DNA of 64,000 nucleotides from positions 124,001 through 188,000 of the forward strand of contig NZ_PCPS01000002.1 of the NCBI RefSeq assembly GCF_002975405.1. Reading direction: 5' to 3'. Below, in pieces: positions 1 through 7,852 of this stretch. This DNA is from Arthrobacter sp. MYb229. GTDB taxonomy: Bacteria; Actinomycetota; Actinomycetes; Actinomycetales; Micrococcaceae. Under the pieces are notes generated by a model, which searched no databases, was not told the origin of the DNA, and saw only the letters and a program-made list of their open reading frames with translations. A program made the translations under genes and the position numbers. Positions within the stretch are counted from its first letter, which is position 1; each line of letters starts with the position of its first letter.

Positions 1-1585
1 ACTTGGCGGAGAACTCGCCGATCTGCAAGCCGAATGGACGGGAGGCATTGGCGCCCGAAGCACGGCGTGGCAGGTCAGTGACGTTGAGGAATACGTGCGT
101 GCCTGCCATCTGATCGGAGTCATCGCCCTTGACCGGAACGGAGATCGATGGACCGGAGAACGAGCCCTTGGCCACAGACTTCGCATCGCCCAGATCATCT
201 GAGGTACCTACGAGGATCTCGTAGTCGCCACCGGTGGCATTCAGGCCCTCGAGATTGATTTCGGAGATTCCCGATTCCTCTTCAAGCTCCAGGATGAAGA
301 CCATATTCGAGGAGAAGCCACCGAAGTTGCTGGTGGTGTACGAGTAGGTCTTGTAGGTGCTCGAAGGATTGCCGTCGATCATGTCGCCGAGGGTGTTGTC
401 GGTTTCCGCATTAAGCTGCTGGTTGCCTGGCACCAGACGCGAGACATCATCGACCTTTGGAGCCGGCAGTGAAGGCTCGCTTGGCGTTTCAGCCTCGTCC
501 TGGGTCGGTGCGGCCGCGGTTTCGGACGGGGCGGTCGAAGGATCGGCAGTTGTGTCCTTACCTGCGCCACCCAAGAAGTTGAAGGCGAAAACGATGCCGA
601 TGATCAGCACCGCGATCAGCACGGCGCCCACGAGCAGACGTACGCCCTTCGAGGTGCCTTCGTCTTCCTCTTCCTCCAGTGGCTCTGGAACGTCCTGTGC
701 AGGAACGCCCTTGGCGGCTGCAGGGAAGGTAGAAGCCTTCGGTGCGGAAGCTGCGGCGATGCCGGCCATAGCTGCTGCCTTTTTCTGCGCAGGCTTCTTT
801 GGCTCTTCTTTTTTCGGCTCCTCTTTCTTAGGAGCAGATCCCTTGGACTGGGCCGCAGCCGCGAGGGCGGCCGTTGCGGTGACATTGGGTTCCTCATCGT
901 CGTCCAGACGGGTCACCTTGGGCTTAGGGGTCGCAGAAGCCTTGTTTGCCGGTGAGATCGGGGTTGCCACCGTGGGGGTGGTTACCTGGGCATTGGGTGC
1001 GGTCTGATCGTCGGTATTTTCTTCGACGTACTCGTCTTCATCGACGGATTCCGCGGCGGTGGCATTCTTGCGGCCAAAACGGTTCTTCAAACCGGCGAAC
1101 CCGCTGCTCAGCGCGTTGCCAACCTTGTTCTGTTCTTCAGGCTCGTCTTCGTAGCGCAGCTGTTCGTAGTATTCAGCATCGTCTTCGTAAGTCTCGGGTA
1201 CCGACTGACGGGACTCGCCGAATAGCTCGGTGCCCAGGGTATCAGTGAAGAACGGTTCGACGTACGGCGCGTCTTGTGCCTCGAGCACCAGATCCAGCAG
1301 GTCGGCTGAGCGGGCGACGTTCGCCACTAAGTAGCTTTGATTCGTTTCGGTGATCCCAAGGTCCAGTACCTGGACGTTGGCCTGACGCTCGCCCATGGCA
1401 ATTTCACGCGCGCTGGTGGCCAGCTGCGAGGAGTTGGCCGCGGAAGCGACCACGATGCTGACCGATCGGTTGAGCACCTGATCGATGCCGCCAAGCACCA
1501 GATCTCCCTCGGCTGTGGTCAGAACGGTTTCGGTGACCTGGTAGCGCCCGCTAAGGACAGAACCGACATCGATGGGCTGCGACAC
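1..1585 (-). CDS. MurJ-partner membrane protein with pseudokinase N-lobe remnant (partial)
   Basis: Single-pass membrane protein, 3' end outside the window. Residues about 10-95 look like a protein-kinase N-lobe (a GRYQV start, then VLNRSVSIVV where the strand-3 lysine should be, then a REIAMGER helix), but no glycine loop, HRD or DFG follows, so it cannot be an active kinase. An acidic then Ala/Pro/Lys-rich cytoplasmic linker leads to one membrane helix at about 313-336. From about 377 an extracytoplasmic discoidin-like beta domain follows (LGDMIDGNPSSTYKTY). In mycobacteria MurJ itself carries a pseudokinase, a membrane helix and an outer domain, so this looks like the split-off half. I chose GTG at 1585 because GGAG lies 6 nt upstream; ATG at 1591 abuts that GGAG. 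It lies 98 nt after murJ, probably in one operon. Confidence 0.75.
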   Translation of the reverse strand, partial: MSQPIDVGSVLSGRYQVTETVLTTAEGDLVLGGIDQVLNRSVSIVVASAANSSQLATSAREIAMGERQANVQVLDLGITETNQSYLVANVARSADLLDLVLEAQDAPYVEPFFTDTLGTELFGESRQSVPETYEDDAEYYEQLRYEDEPEEQNKVGNALSSGFAGLKNRFGRKNATAAESVDEDEYVEENTDDQTAPNAQVTTPTVATPISPANKASATPKPKVTRLDDDEEPNVTATAALAAAAQSKGSAPKKEEPKKEEPKKPAQKKAAAMAGIAAASAPKASTFPAAAKGVPAQDVPEPLEEEEDEGTSKGVRLLVGAVLIAVLIIGIVFAFNFLGGAGKDTTADPSTAPSETAAAPTQDEAETPSEPSLPAPKVDDVSRLVPGNQQLNAETDNTLGDMIDGNPSSTYKTYSYTTSNFGGFSSNMVFILELEEESGISEINLEGLNATGGDYEILVGTSDDLGDAKSVAKGSFSGPSISVPVKGDDSDQMAGTHVFLNVTDLPRRASGANASRPFGLQIGEFSAK

Positions 1586-1683
1586 GTGCATCTCCAAGGT
1601 TTGATTGCTTCGAACGGCAGGCAGACCCACCATCCTTCATGTTACCTGCCCAAACCCGTCATTTGTTGGTCATTTGAGCAGAA

Positions 1684-3441
1684 TCACGGCTTGGAAAGGC
1701 GCGGAATTCTGCGCATAAGCGGGCCGAGGAATCCGGCGAGCTCCGGGACCTTGGTCCGATGCAACAACAACACAAAGCTTATGGCCATAACTAGGCCCAC
1801 AACACAGATCGTGACAGCGGCGCTGAACAGCGATTCATAAGCGAATCCGAAGCTGAAACCACCCAATAAAGCCAGGGGAATGCAGCCAATAATTGCAGAC
1901 AGGGTGGCCATCCAACCGATTCGTATATAGGTGTCGATGACCTTGGTGACGCCATAGTCGCCGTAGCGTCGTTTGATCAGATAATGCGTGATGACTGCCG
2001 AGATGACATTGGTGATGCCGTAGATGAAGGCAATCGCTGCGGCAATATTTATCGGGTCGACCAGCCAGGCTGCCAACACGGCGCCGATCAGACCGATCGC
2101 GGCAATGCTGCTCTGGATCAGCATGGGAGTCCGGGTGTCTTCGTCGGCGAAAAAGACGCGCAACATGAAGAACTGGATCGACTTGAACGGAAGCCCCAGA
2201 GCGGTGAGGACCAGCAACTGGCCGATGGCGGCTGCCGCTTGAACGGAATTTTCGGAACTGCCGGCGAAGAGGCGCCCCAACGGACCGGCCAATACGATGA
2301 AGACCACGGTGAAGAAAATGATAGGGATTGCGGTAGAGCGCATGCCCTGGTTGAGCAGTGGTCCGATATCTTTGCGCCGGCGGTCGGCAAAGGCTCGGGT
2401 GAAGTCATTAAAAAGGACGGTGGCCACGGTCAGTGCGAACAGTGAATGTGGCAACACGGTGATTAGCTGCGAGGTATTCAGCGCGTATTCGCCGGCTACT
2501 GAGGCGGCCTGTTCGGCAGATAGTTCGGTACGGGCCGCCGTCGCTCCGGAGACGATTTTCGAGTAGATCAAAGAAGAGATGTTGCCGATGACCATCGCCG
2601 CCAGCGTCCAGATAGCTAGCCGGCCGACCCGGCGCAGTCCCATCCCACGCCAGGAGAAATCGAAGCGGAGCTTGAGGTGAGTCTTCTTCAATGGCCAGAG
2701 CAGTACGAGAGATTGCATGATGATGCCTAGGGTCGCACCGCCGGCAAGCCATATAGTTTTTCCGGTGCTCCAAGAATCCATCGGATCGCCCGAAGAATAG
2801 GCGCCGAAGACCAGCATGAACGAGCCGATTACCAATAATTGGATCAGGTTATTGGCCGCAGGAGCCCACATGAAGGCGGCGAATCTGCCGTGCGCATTGA
2901 GGACCTGCCCAAGCACCGCATATAGCCCGTAGAAGAAGATCTGTGGCAAGGACCAATAGGCGAACGCCGTGCCGAGCGCGATCATCGGATCGGTCCAGTT
3001 GTTAGTGAGCGCAATGATAATTGGTTGGGCGCACAAGGTCAGCACAACCGTCAGCGTACCCATCACCACGATGGTGAGGGTGACTAGCTTCGAGGTGTAT
3101 GCGGCTCCACGGTCCTTGGCCTTGGAGGCCTTGATAAGTTGTGGAATCAACACCACGTTGAAGACGCCGCCAGCTAGCAGCATGAAGATGATCGTCGGGA
3201 TGACGTTCGCCTTCTCGAAGATATCTGCCACCGAGGTGACCGAACCAATGGCCATGGCCAGCATGGCGGTGCGGACGAAGCCGAGCATGCGGGAAACCAA
3301 TGTGCCCGACGCCATCAGCGCATAGGTTTTTGATCTTCCACCGGAAGCCGGGGCCGCTGGTGTCGCTAGTTCAGTAACCTGTTCGTGGGTTCCGGTATTC
3401 GGCTGATCGGGGCTGAGCGGTGAATTAGGAACCTGAGACAT
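1684..3441 (-). CDS. murJ: lipid II flippase MurJ (MviN family)
   Basis: Polytopic membrane protein of 585 aa that should move lipid II across the cytoplasmic membrane for peptidoglycan synthesis. After a hydrophilic N-terminal tail of about 45 residues the MurJ core begins (ALMASGTLVSRMLGFVRTAM), followed by some 14 hydrophobic segments and a short basic C-terminus. It has no fused pseudokinase; that part appears to be the next gene on this strand. The start at 3441 (MSQVPNSPL) gives a normal-length tail and overlaps the last 17 nt of the NUDIX gene, suggesting translational coupling. An upstream in-frame Met at 3516 would lie deep inside the NUDIX gene and is less likely. Confidence 0.93.
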   Translation of the reverse strand: MSQVPNSPLSPDQPNTGTHEQVTELATPAAPASGGRSKTYALMASGTLVSRMLGFVRTAMLAMAIGSVTSVADIFEKANVIPTIIFMLLAGGVFNVVLIPQLIKASKAKDRGAAYTSKLVTLTIVVMGTLTVVLTLCAQPIIIALTNNWTDPMIALGTAFAYWSLPQIFFYGLYAVLGQVLNAHGRFAAFMWAPAANNLIQLLVIGSFMLVFGAYSSGDPMDSWSTGKTIWLAGGATLGIIMQSLVLLWPLKKTHLKLRFDFSWRGMGLRRVGRLAIWTLAAMVIGNISSLIYSKIVSGATAARTELSAEQAASVAGEYALNTSQLITVLPHSLFALTVATVLFNDFTRAFADRRRKDIGPLLNQGMRSTAIPIIFFTVVFIVLAGPLGRLFAGSSENSVQAAAAIGQLLVLTALGLPFKSIQFFMLRVFFADEDTRTPMLIQSSIAAIGLIGAVLAAWLVDPINIAAAIAFIYGITNVISAVITHYLIKRRYGDYGVTKVIDTYIRIGWMATLSAIIGCIPLALLGGFSFGFAYESLFSAAVTICVVGLVMAISFVLLLHRTKVPELAGFLGPLMRRIPRLSKP

Positions 3442-3964
3442 ACTTCGTAAGGACCTCGCGTGCCAGGTCAGCGATCCGGCGTTCATTAGGGAAGGAAAGA
3501 CGCTTACCGAGCGCATTCAAGGGTACCCATGCGACATCTACCGCCTCATGGTCTGGGTCGTTCTCGATCGTGAGGTGTCCGCCGGTGGCTTCCAGGAGGA
3601 AATGGTGCACGGTCTTATGAACCCGGTAATTGGTTACTGTGAACCAGTAGTCCACAGAGCCCAGCGGAGCGAGGATACGACCGGCAATGCCGGTTTCTTC
3701 TTCGATCTCGCGGACGGCAGCTTCCTCATTGATCTCTTCGCCCTCGGGGTGCCCCTTAGGAAGGCACCATTCCAAACGTCCACCGCGGTTGTACCGTGCA
3801 ATGATTGCGACTGGAAAATCAGGGTTGTCAAAGTCAATAACAATGCCGCCGGAGGAAACTTCTTCGACCGTTGGAAGTGTCTGAGGACCGCCGGACGCCT
3901 GCGCAGAAGCCATTGACGCAGTCAATGGCGTGCGCTTTGGGGCAGACGGGATCGGACGGTTCAT
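3425..3964 (-). CDS. NUDIX hydrolase (MutT4-like)
   Basis: Cytoplasmic 179-aa hydrolase of nucleoside-diphosphate-linked substrates. The NUDIX box is complete: G71, E77, R85-E86, E89-E90 and G92 fit GX5EX7REUXEEXGU. A variable Ser/Pro/Ala-rich N-terminus of about 35 residues precedes the fold. It lies divergent to the CCA-adding enzyme and directly before murJ, the same neighbourhood as mutT4 (Rv3908) beside pcnA and mviN in Mycobacterium tuberculosis. The real substrate cannot be told from sequence. Unlike many actinobacteria, no DUF6049 gene separates it from murJ; the two overlap. Confidence 0.88.
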   Translation of the reverse strand: MNRPIPSAPKRTPLTASMASAQASGGPQTLPTVEEVSSGGIVIDFDNPDFPVAIIARYNRGGRLEWCLPKGHPEGEEINEEAAVREIEEETGIAGRILAPLGSVDYWFTVTNYRVHKTVHHFLLEATGGHLTIENDPDHEAVDVAWVPLNALGKRLSFPNERRIADLAREVLTKYVSGS

Positions 3965-4088
3965 GAAACCACTCTATCGACTTTTTGGCGATCTACGCCT
4001 TAGCGACTTGGACAAGAGAGGTATCTCGCAAGGAAGTTCCGCGATTTTTCAAGCGAGAACACCAGAAATCTGGCACGCTTAAGGAACT

Positions 4089-5537
4089 ATGTACGCACTT
4101 CCATCTCATGACGCCCTGCGCCAGATCCTGCCTTCGGTCATTTTCGAGCTCGCCGATCGTTTCGTTCGTGCCGGTCATGAGATTTCCCTGGTTGGTGGTC
4201 CGGTCCGCGATCTTTATCTTGGCCGTGTCTCTCCCGACCTGGATTTCACCACCAGCGCGAAGCCGGAGCAAACCGTTAAGGTGATCTCGGGATGGGCCGA
4301 CAACATCTGGGATGTGGGACGCGAATTCGGGACCATCGCCTTGAAAAAGGGTGAGCACACATTAGAGGTCACGACTTACCGGGCTGACGCCTATGACAAG
4401 GATTCGCGCAAGCCAATCGTTGCCTTTGGCGATAACCTGCATGATGACCTGTACCGCCGAGACTTCACCATGAATGCCATGGCGTTACGTCTGCCCGATT
4501 TGGAACTGGTGGATCCCTTCGACGGGGTCAGTTCGCTGCGCGATGAACTAATCCGCACTCCAGGTTCCCCCGATATCTCCTTCTCGGATGACCCGTTGCG
4601 CATGATGCGAGCCGCACGATTCGCATCGCAGCTTCGCATCGAGGTGTCCTCCGAGGTTCGCCAGGCGATGAGCGAAATGACCGAGCGCATCGATATCATT
4701 TCTGCCGAACGAGTACGCGACGAATTGATCAAGCTGATCAACGGAGCCGACCCGCGTACGGGCATAGATTTGCTGGTCGATTCGGGTTTGGCAGACAAGG
4801 TGCTGCCCGAGGTTTCAGCGCTGCGCTTGGAAATCGATGAGCACCACCGGCACAAGGATGTCTATCAGCATTCGCTGACCGTGCTTGAACAAGCCATAGG
4901 ACATGAAACCGATAGCGAGGGCCCCGTTCCAGGGCCAGATTTCATTCTTCGCTTCGCGGCGTTGCTGCATGACGCTGGAAAGCCTGCAACTCGTAAGTTC
5001 GAGTCCAATGGCGCGGTTTCATTCCGCCACCATGACATGGTCGGTTCGAAATTGGTGAAACAGCGCATGCGCGCCCTGCGATTCGACAAGGACACCACCA
5101 AAGCGGTGGCGCGCCTGGTTGAACTGCACATGCGCTTTTACGGCTATGGAGACGCCGGTTGGACCGATTCGGCTGTGCGCCGCTATGTGACCGACGCGGG
5201 CGAACTGCTTGAGCGATTGCACCGCCTGACCCGGTCGGATGTCACGACCCGCAACCGCCGTAAGGCCGAGCGCCTCGGATTTGCCTATGACGATCTAGAG
5301 ACGCGGATAGCTGAAATTACCGAGCAGGAAGAGCTGAAGTCCATTCGTCCAGATTTGAATGGTGAACAGATTATGGCTTTGCTGGACATTAAAGCCGGGC
5401 CATTGGTAGGTCGCGCCTACAATTTCATGCTCAACCTGCGTTTGGATGACGGGCCGCTGGGAGAGCAAGTCGCCGCAGAAAGACTCCGTGCATGGTGGGC
5501 GGAACAACCGGAATCTCAGCAACCAGCAGCCGAATAG
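4089..5537 (+). CDS. cca: CCA tRNA nucleotidyltransferase
   Basis: Adds or repairs the 3'-CCA end of tRNAs in the cytoplasm. The 482-aa protein starts with the class II nucleotidyltransferase head (LVGGPVRDLYLGR, with the metal-binding DLD at residues 50-52), followed by the RNA- and SrmB-binding helical region (DDPLRMMRAARFASQL). An HD domain lies near the middle (FAALLHDAGKP and later RRKAERLG), typical of actinobacterial PcnA-type enzymes. AAGGA stands just upstream of the ATG. It is divergent from the NUDIX gene and ends before an inverted repeat at 5556-5592. Length and domain order are normal. Confidence 0.95.
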   Translation: MYALPSHDALRQILPSVIFELADRFVRAGHEISLVGGPVRDLYLGRVSPDLDFTTSAKPEQTVKVISGWADNIWDVGREFGTIALKKGEHTLEVTTYRADAYDKDSRKPIVAFGDNLHDDLYRRDFTMNAMALRLPDLELVDPFDGVSSLRDELIRTPGSPDISFSDDPLRMMRAARFASQLRIEVSSEVRQAMSEMTERIDIISAERVRDELIKLINGADPRTGIDLLVDSGLADKVLPEVSALRLEIDEHHRHKDVYQHSLTVLEQAIGHETDSEGPVPGPDFILRFAALLHDAGKPATRKFESNGAVSFRHHDMVGSKLVKQRMRALRFDKDTTKAVARLVELHMRFYGYGDAGWTDSAVRRYVTDAGELLERLHRLTRSDVTTRNRRKAERLGFAYDDLETRIAEITEQEELKSIRPDLNGEQIMALLDIKAGPLVGRAYNFMLNLRLDDGPLGEQVAAERLRAWWAEQPESQQPAAE

Positions 5538-5555
5538 TAGTTGCAATTAGCGCAG

Positions 5556-5592
5556 GTAGGGACGTTTTGGGGCAGGCCCAGAGCGTCCCTAC
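5556..5592 (+). terminator. hairpin after cca
   Basis: Perfect 9-bp arms, GTAGGGACG at 5556-5564 and CGTCCCTAC at 5584-5592, begin 18 nt after the cca stop codon. The loop is 19 nt and a short T run (GGCTTTAAAG) follows. It probably ends the cca transcript, although the tail is weak. Confidence 0.55.
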
Positions 5593-5678
5593 ACGGCTTT
5601 AAAGAAACTTATTGAAGAATTTGAGTAAATCACTGGCGCGTGCGAAATTCTCCATGTATGCTGAATATTGTGATTGGG

Positions 5679-5695
5679 AAGTCTCAATGAGACTT
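5679..5695. promoter_or_regulatory. 17-bp palindrome, operator-like
   Basis: AAGTCTCAATGAGACTT is a perfect inverted repeat with 8-bp arms around one base. It lies 80 nt before the first of three small ORFs (GTG at 5775), where a promoter or operator for them would be expected. No confident -10/-35 pair was identified. The binding protein is unknown. Confidence 0.45.
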
Positions 5696-5774
5696 GCGGA
5701 TCAAAAAGACAATACTAAGTGAGTCTCGGGCTTTTGCGCGATTGACTCGGACAGATTTTTAGGAGGTGGGAAAC

Positions 5775-5903
5775 GTGATTACAAATCGAGATAACTGGAA
5801 TTATGGCGGCATGCGATCAGGCAAAATGGCCTTTTCAAATTGCTGGTTCGGCTTTGCCGCGCGCCATGGCGTTTCCCCTGCCTCCGGAATGATGGATTCC
5901 TAG
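5775..5903 (+). CDS. micro-ORF a (42 aa), possible leader peptide
   Basis: GTG-started 42-codon frame with the strongest ribosome-binding site in the area: AGGAGGTGGG ends 4 nt before the GTG. The peptide is polar at first (VITNRDNWNYGGMRSG) and then aromatic with one cysteine (FSNCWFGF). I recognise no family. Its stop is followed 18 nt later by a 10-bp inverted repeat whose right arm contains the AGGAAC before the next ORF. That arrangement resembles ribosome-controlled attenuation, which would make this a regulatory leader peptide. It could equally be a structural small protein. Confidence 0.5.
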   Translation: MITNRDNWNYGGMRSGKMAFSNCWFGFAARHGVSPASGMMDS

Positions 5904-5921
5904 ACTTCTACGAATTCAAGC

Positions 5922-5974
5922 AAAAGTTCCTGGGGCGGTCAGTCAGTAATCGACATTCTCCCTTAGGAACTTTT
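5922..5974 (+). promoter_or_regulatory. hairpin masking a ribosome-binding site, attenuator-like
   Basis: AAAAGTTCCT (5922-5931) is the exact reverse complement of AGGAACTTTT (5965-5974). The right arm contains AGGAAC, the probable ribosome-binding site for the ATG at 5978, and runs into T6. The element could act as a terminator, a translational mask, or both. The 33-nt loop is long, so an alternative partner may exist. Confidence 0.45.
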
Positions 5975-5977
5975 TTC

Positions 5978-6133
5978 ATGTCTGCTCCACTTTTTGATAG
6001 CTCTGTTCAACGGGCCGTTCGAACCTCGGAACTCATCTTCGCAGGTCCCGAAAGCCTGAAAGCTCGCGCAGTTTCTACTACGCACCAGGACCTTCCCACC
6101 TCCCCGATCTGTTTAGAAGGGAGGGAACAATAA
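5978..6133 (+). CDS. micro-ORF b (51 aa), unknown
   Basis: A 51-residue soluble peptide starting MSAPLFDSSVQRAVRTSELI and ending LEGREQ. AGGAAC lies 7 nt before the ATG and is the right arm of the 5922-5974 hairpin. The stop overlaps the next start as TAATG, so b and c are probably translated together. No signal peptide, membrane helix or known motif is visible, and I do not recognise a family. The overlapping junction and spaced ribosome-binding sites are the evidence that this is coding. Confidence 0.5.
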   Translation: MSAPLFDSSVQRAVRTSELIFAGPESLKARAVSTTHQDLPTSPICLEGREQ

Positions 6134-6252
6134 TGAAAAAGCGTTTTGCTAAGAACCGGAAGCAACTTGATAGTGCCGAATTAAACCGCCGACTAAGTCA
6201 GCGGGAGTTGGTCAACCATGTGCCACCGGAAATGTACCTCCGTATCCGATAG
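6133..6252 (+). CDS. micro-ORF c (39 aa), very basic
   Basis: A 39-residue peptide starting MKKRFAKNRKQLDSAELNRR, rich in Lys/Arg and probably helical, possibly nucleic-acid binding. GGGAGGG lies 7 nt before the ATG, and the start overlaps the stop of ORF b (TAATG). No family was recognised. It is the last of the three frames before a GC-rich hairpin at 6329-6354. A further open frame from ATG 6303 (57 codons, AGGAAGGGG upstream) runs through both downstream hairpins and is not called. Confidence 0.5.
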   Translation: MKKRFAKNRKQLDSAELNRRLSQRELVNHVPPEMYLRIR

Positions 6253-6328
6253 TTGAGCTCAACGCCATTACCGTTGTTGCCAACTACAGGAAGGGGTGCG
6301 AAATGAACTCGCAAACAATTCAGCAGAG

Positions 6329-6354
6329 GCCCGCCGGCCTATCAGCCGGCGGGC
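6329..6354 (+). terminator. GC-rich hairpin after micro-ORF island
   Basis: GCCCGCCGGC / GCCGGCGGGC form a perfect 10-bp stem around a 6-nt loop, 76 nt after the last micro-ORF. The tail TTCTCC is only weakly T-rich, so efficiency is uncertain. Confidence 0.6.
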
Positions 6355-6398
6355 TTCTCCGCGTCCGGGGCAAGCCGCGCGCTATAGAAGGAGCATAC

Positions 6399-6452
6399 AA
6401 AAAGATCCGTGCATGGAACTCTATTCCAGAATTCCACGCACGGATCTTTTTT
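6399..6452. terminator. bidirectional terminator between micro-ORF island and ino1
   Basis: AAAAAGATCCGTGC at 6399-6412 pairs with GCACGGATCTTTTTT at 6438-6452, with further TGGAA/TTCCA pairing inside. An A run on one side and a T run on the other make it usable in both directions. It lies 20 nt downstream of the ino1 stop codon, so it surely serves ino1. Confidence 0.8.
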
Positions 6453-6472
6453 GCTTCGTCCCGGGGGACTTT

Positions 6473-7558
6473 CTAGCGTTCGATGTCGCCGCGGATGAAG
6501 GCTTCGACCTTTGCGCGAGCCGACTCGTCGTCGTACTGCTCTGGTGGGGACTTCATGAAGTAGCTCGAAGCCGACAGGATCGGGCCGCCAATGCCGCGGT
6601 CAAGCGCGATCTTGGCTGCACGCACAGCATCAATGATGACACCGGCCGAGTTTGGCGAGTCCCAAACCTCTAGCTTGTATTCCAGATTCACCGGAGCATC
6701 ACCGAAGTTGCGTCCCTCGAGGCGAACGAACGCCCACTTGCGGTCATCGAGCCAGGCAACGTAGTCGCTAGGTCCGATGTGCACGTCGTCAGCGGTGAGC
6801 TTGGCCGAGGTGTTCGAGGTGACTGCCTGAGTCTTGGAGATCTTCTTGGATTCCAAACGATCGCGTTCCAACATGTTCTTGAAGTCCATGTTGCCGCCGA
6901 CGTTCAGCTGGTAGGTGCGATCAAGCACCACGCCACGGTCTTCGAAGAGCTTGGCCATCACACGGTGTGTGATGGTGGCGCCGATCTGCGACTTGATGTC
7001 GTCGCCCACGATTGGCACGCCTGCATCGGTGAACTTCTGTGCCCACTCCGGGGTGCCGGCAATGAAGACCGGCAGGGCGTTGACGAAGCCAACGCCTGCA
7101 TCGATAGCGCACTGAGCGTAGAACTTTGCTGCGTCTTCGGAACCCACCGGCAGGTAGCAGACCATGACGTCGACCTTGTTTTCCTTCAACGCCTTGACGA
7201 CGTCAACAGGGTCGGCGGTCGACTCTTCAATGGTCTCCCGGTAGTACTTGCCCAGACCGTCCAGGGTGGGCCCGCGCTGCACGGTGACACCGGTGGCTGG
7301 TACGTCGGCGATCTTGATGGTGTTGTTTTCGCTGGCCAGGATAGCGTCGGATAGGTCGAGGCCGACCTTTTTCGCATCCACATCGAATGCCGCAACGAAT
7401 TCAACGTCGGCCACGTGGTAATCACCGAATCGCACGTGCATCAGGCCCGGAATAGAGGCATTTTCGTCGGCACTTCGGTAGTACTCGACACCTTGGATAA
7501 GGGAAGTGGCGCAGTTACCCACACCAACAATGGCAACGCGAATCGGGCTCGCCGACAC
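6473..7558 (-). CDS. ino1: inositol-3-phosphate synthase
   Basis: Converts glucose 6-phosphate to 1D-myo-inositol 3-phosphate with bound NAD, the first step to phosphatidylinositol and mycothiol in actinobacteria. The 361-aa protein begins with the Rossmann motif [14 protein letters not shown] and contains conserved [15 protein letters not shown] and [11 protein letters not shown] segments. GTG at 7558 is chosen because AGGAG lies 5 nt upstream; it gives the usual actinobacterial length of about 360 aa. Many actinobacteria have a PadR-type regulator next to ino1; here none is adjacent, and the next gene upstream belongs to the glycan cluster, about 295 nt away. Confidence 0.95.
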   Translation of the reverse strand: MSASPIRVAIVGVGNCATSLIQGVEYYRSADENASIPGLMHVRFGDYHVADVEFVAAFDVDAKKVGLDLSDAILASENNTIKIADVPATGVTVQRGPTLDGLGKYYRETIEESTADPVDVVKALKENKVDVMVCYLPVGSEDAAKFYAQCAIDAGVGFVNALPVFIAGTPEWAQKFTDAGVPIVGDDIKSQIGATITHRVMAKLFEDRGVVLDRTYQLNVGGNMDFKNMLERDRLESKKISKTQAVTSNTSAKLTADDVHIGPSDYVAWLDDRKWAFVRLEGRNFGDAPVNLEYKLEVWDSPNSAGVIIDAVRAAKIALDRGIGGPILSASSYFMKSPPEQYDDESARAKVEAFIRGDIER

Positions 7559-7852
7559 ATGAACTCCTAATGAAATATACAAATCTGTGGGCAAAATGAC
7601 CGCGCGATAGCACAGTCTATTAATGGGCCCTTAATGATCTTAAGACCTTTTGGCCAAGAAACATTCCCATAGTGGTTGCAATCACCGGATGTTTCAACGG
7701 AAGGCAGGCTGATCGTGGTGAGTTTGGCATGCAGCAATCCGGGAAAAGGCGGATCAAGGAGCTATTCTTGTACAAGAGCAAAGCCAATTATGCCTATGAC
7801 TGCTACTGAAAGAATAACGAATTTCCTACGTCACTCGCATAGATAATTTTGA

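Noticed and set aside
6303-6476. Open frame of 57 codons with AGGAAGGGG upstream, fourth micro-ORF
   Set aside because: It runs straight through two strong hairpins and into the end of ino1 on the other strand; most of its codons are explained by the terminators.
7715-7845. GTG-started 43-codon plus-strand frame between ino1 and the DUF6716 gene
   Set aside because: Weak ribosome-binding site, no recognisable sequence and located in the likely ino1 promoter region.
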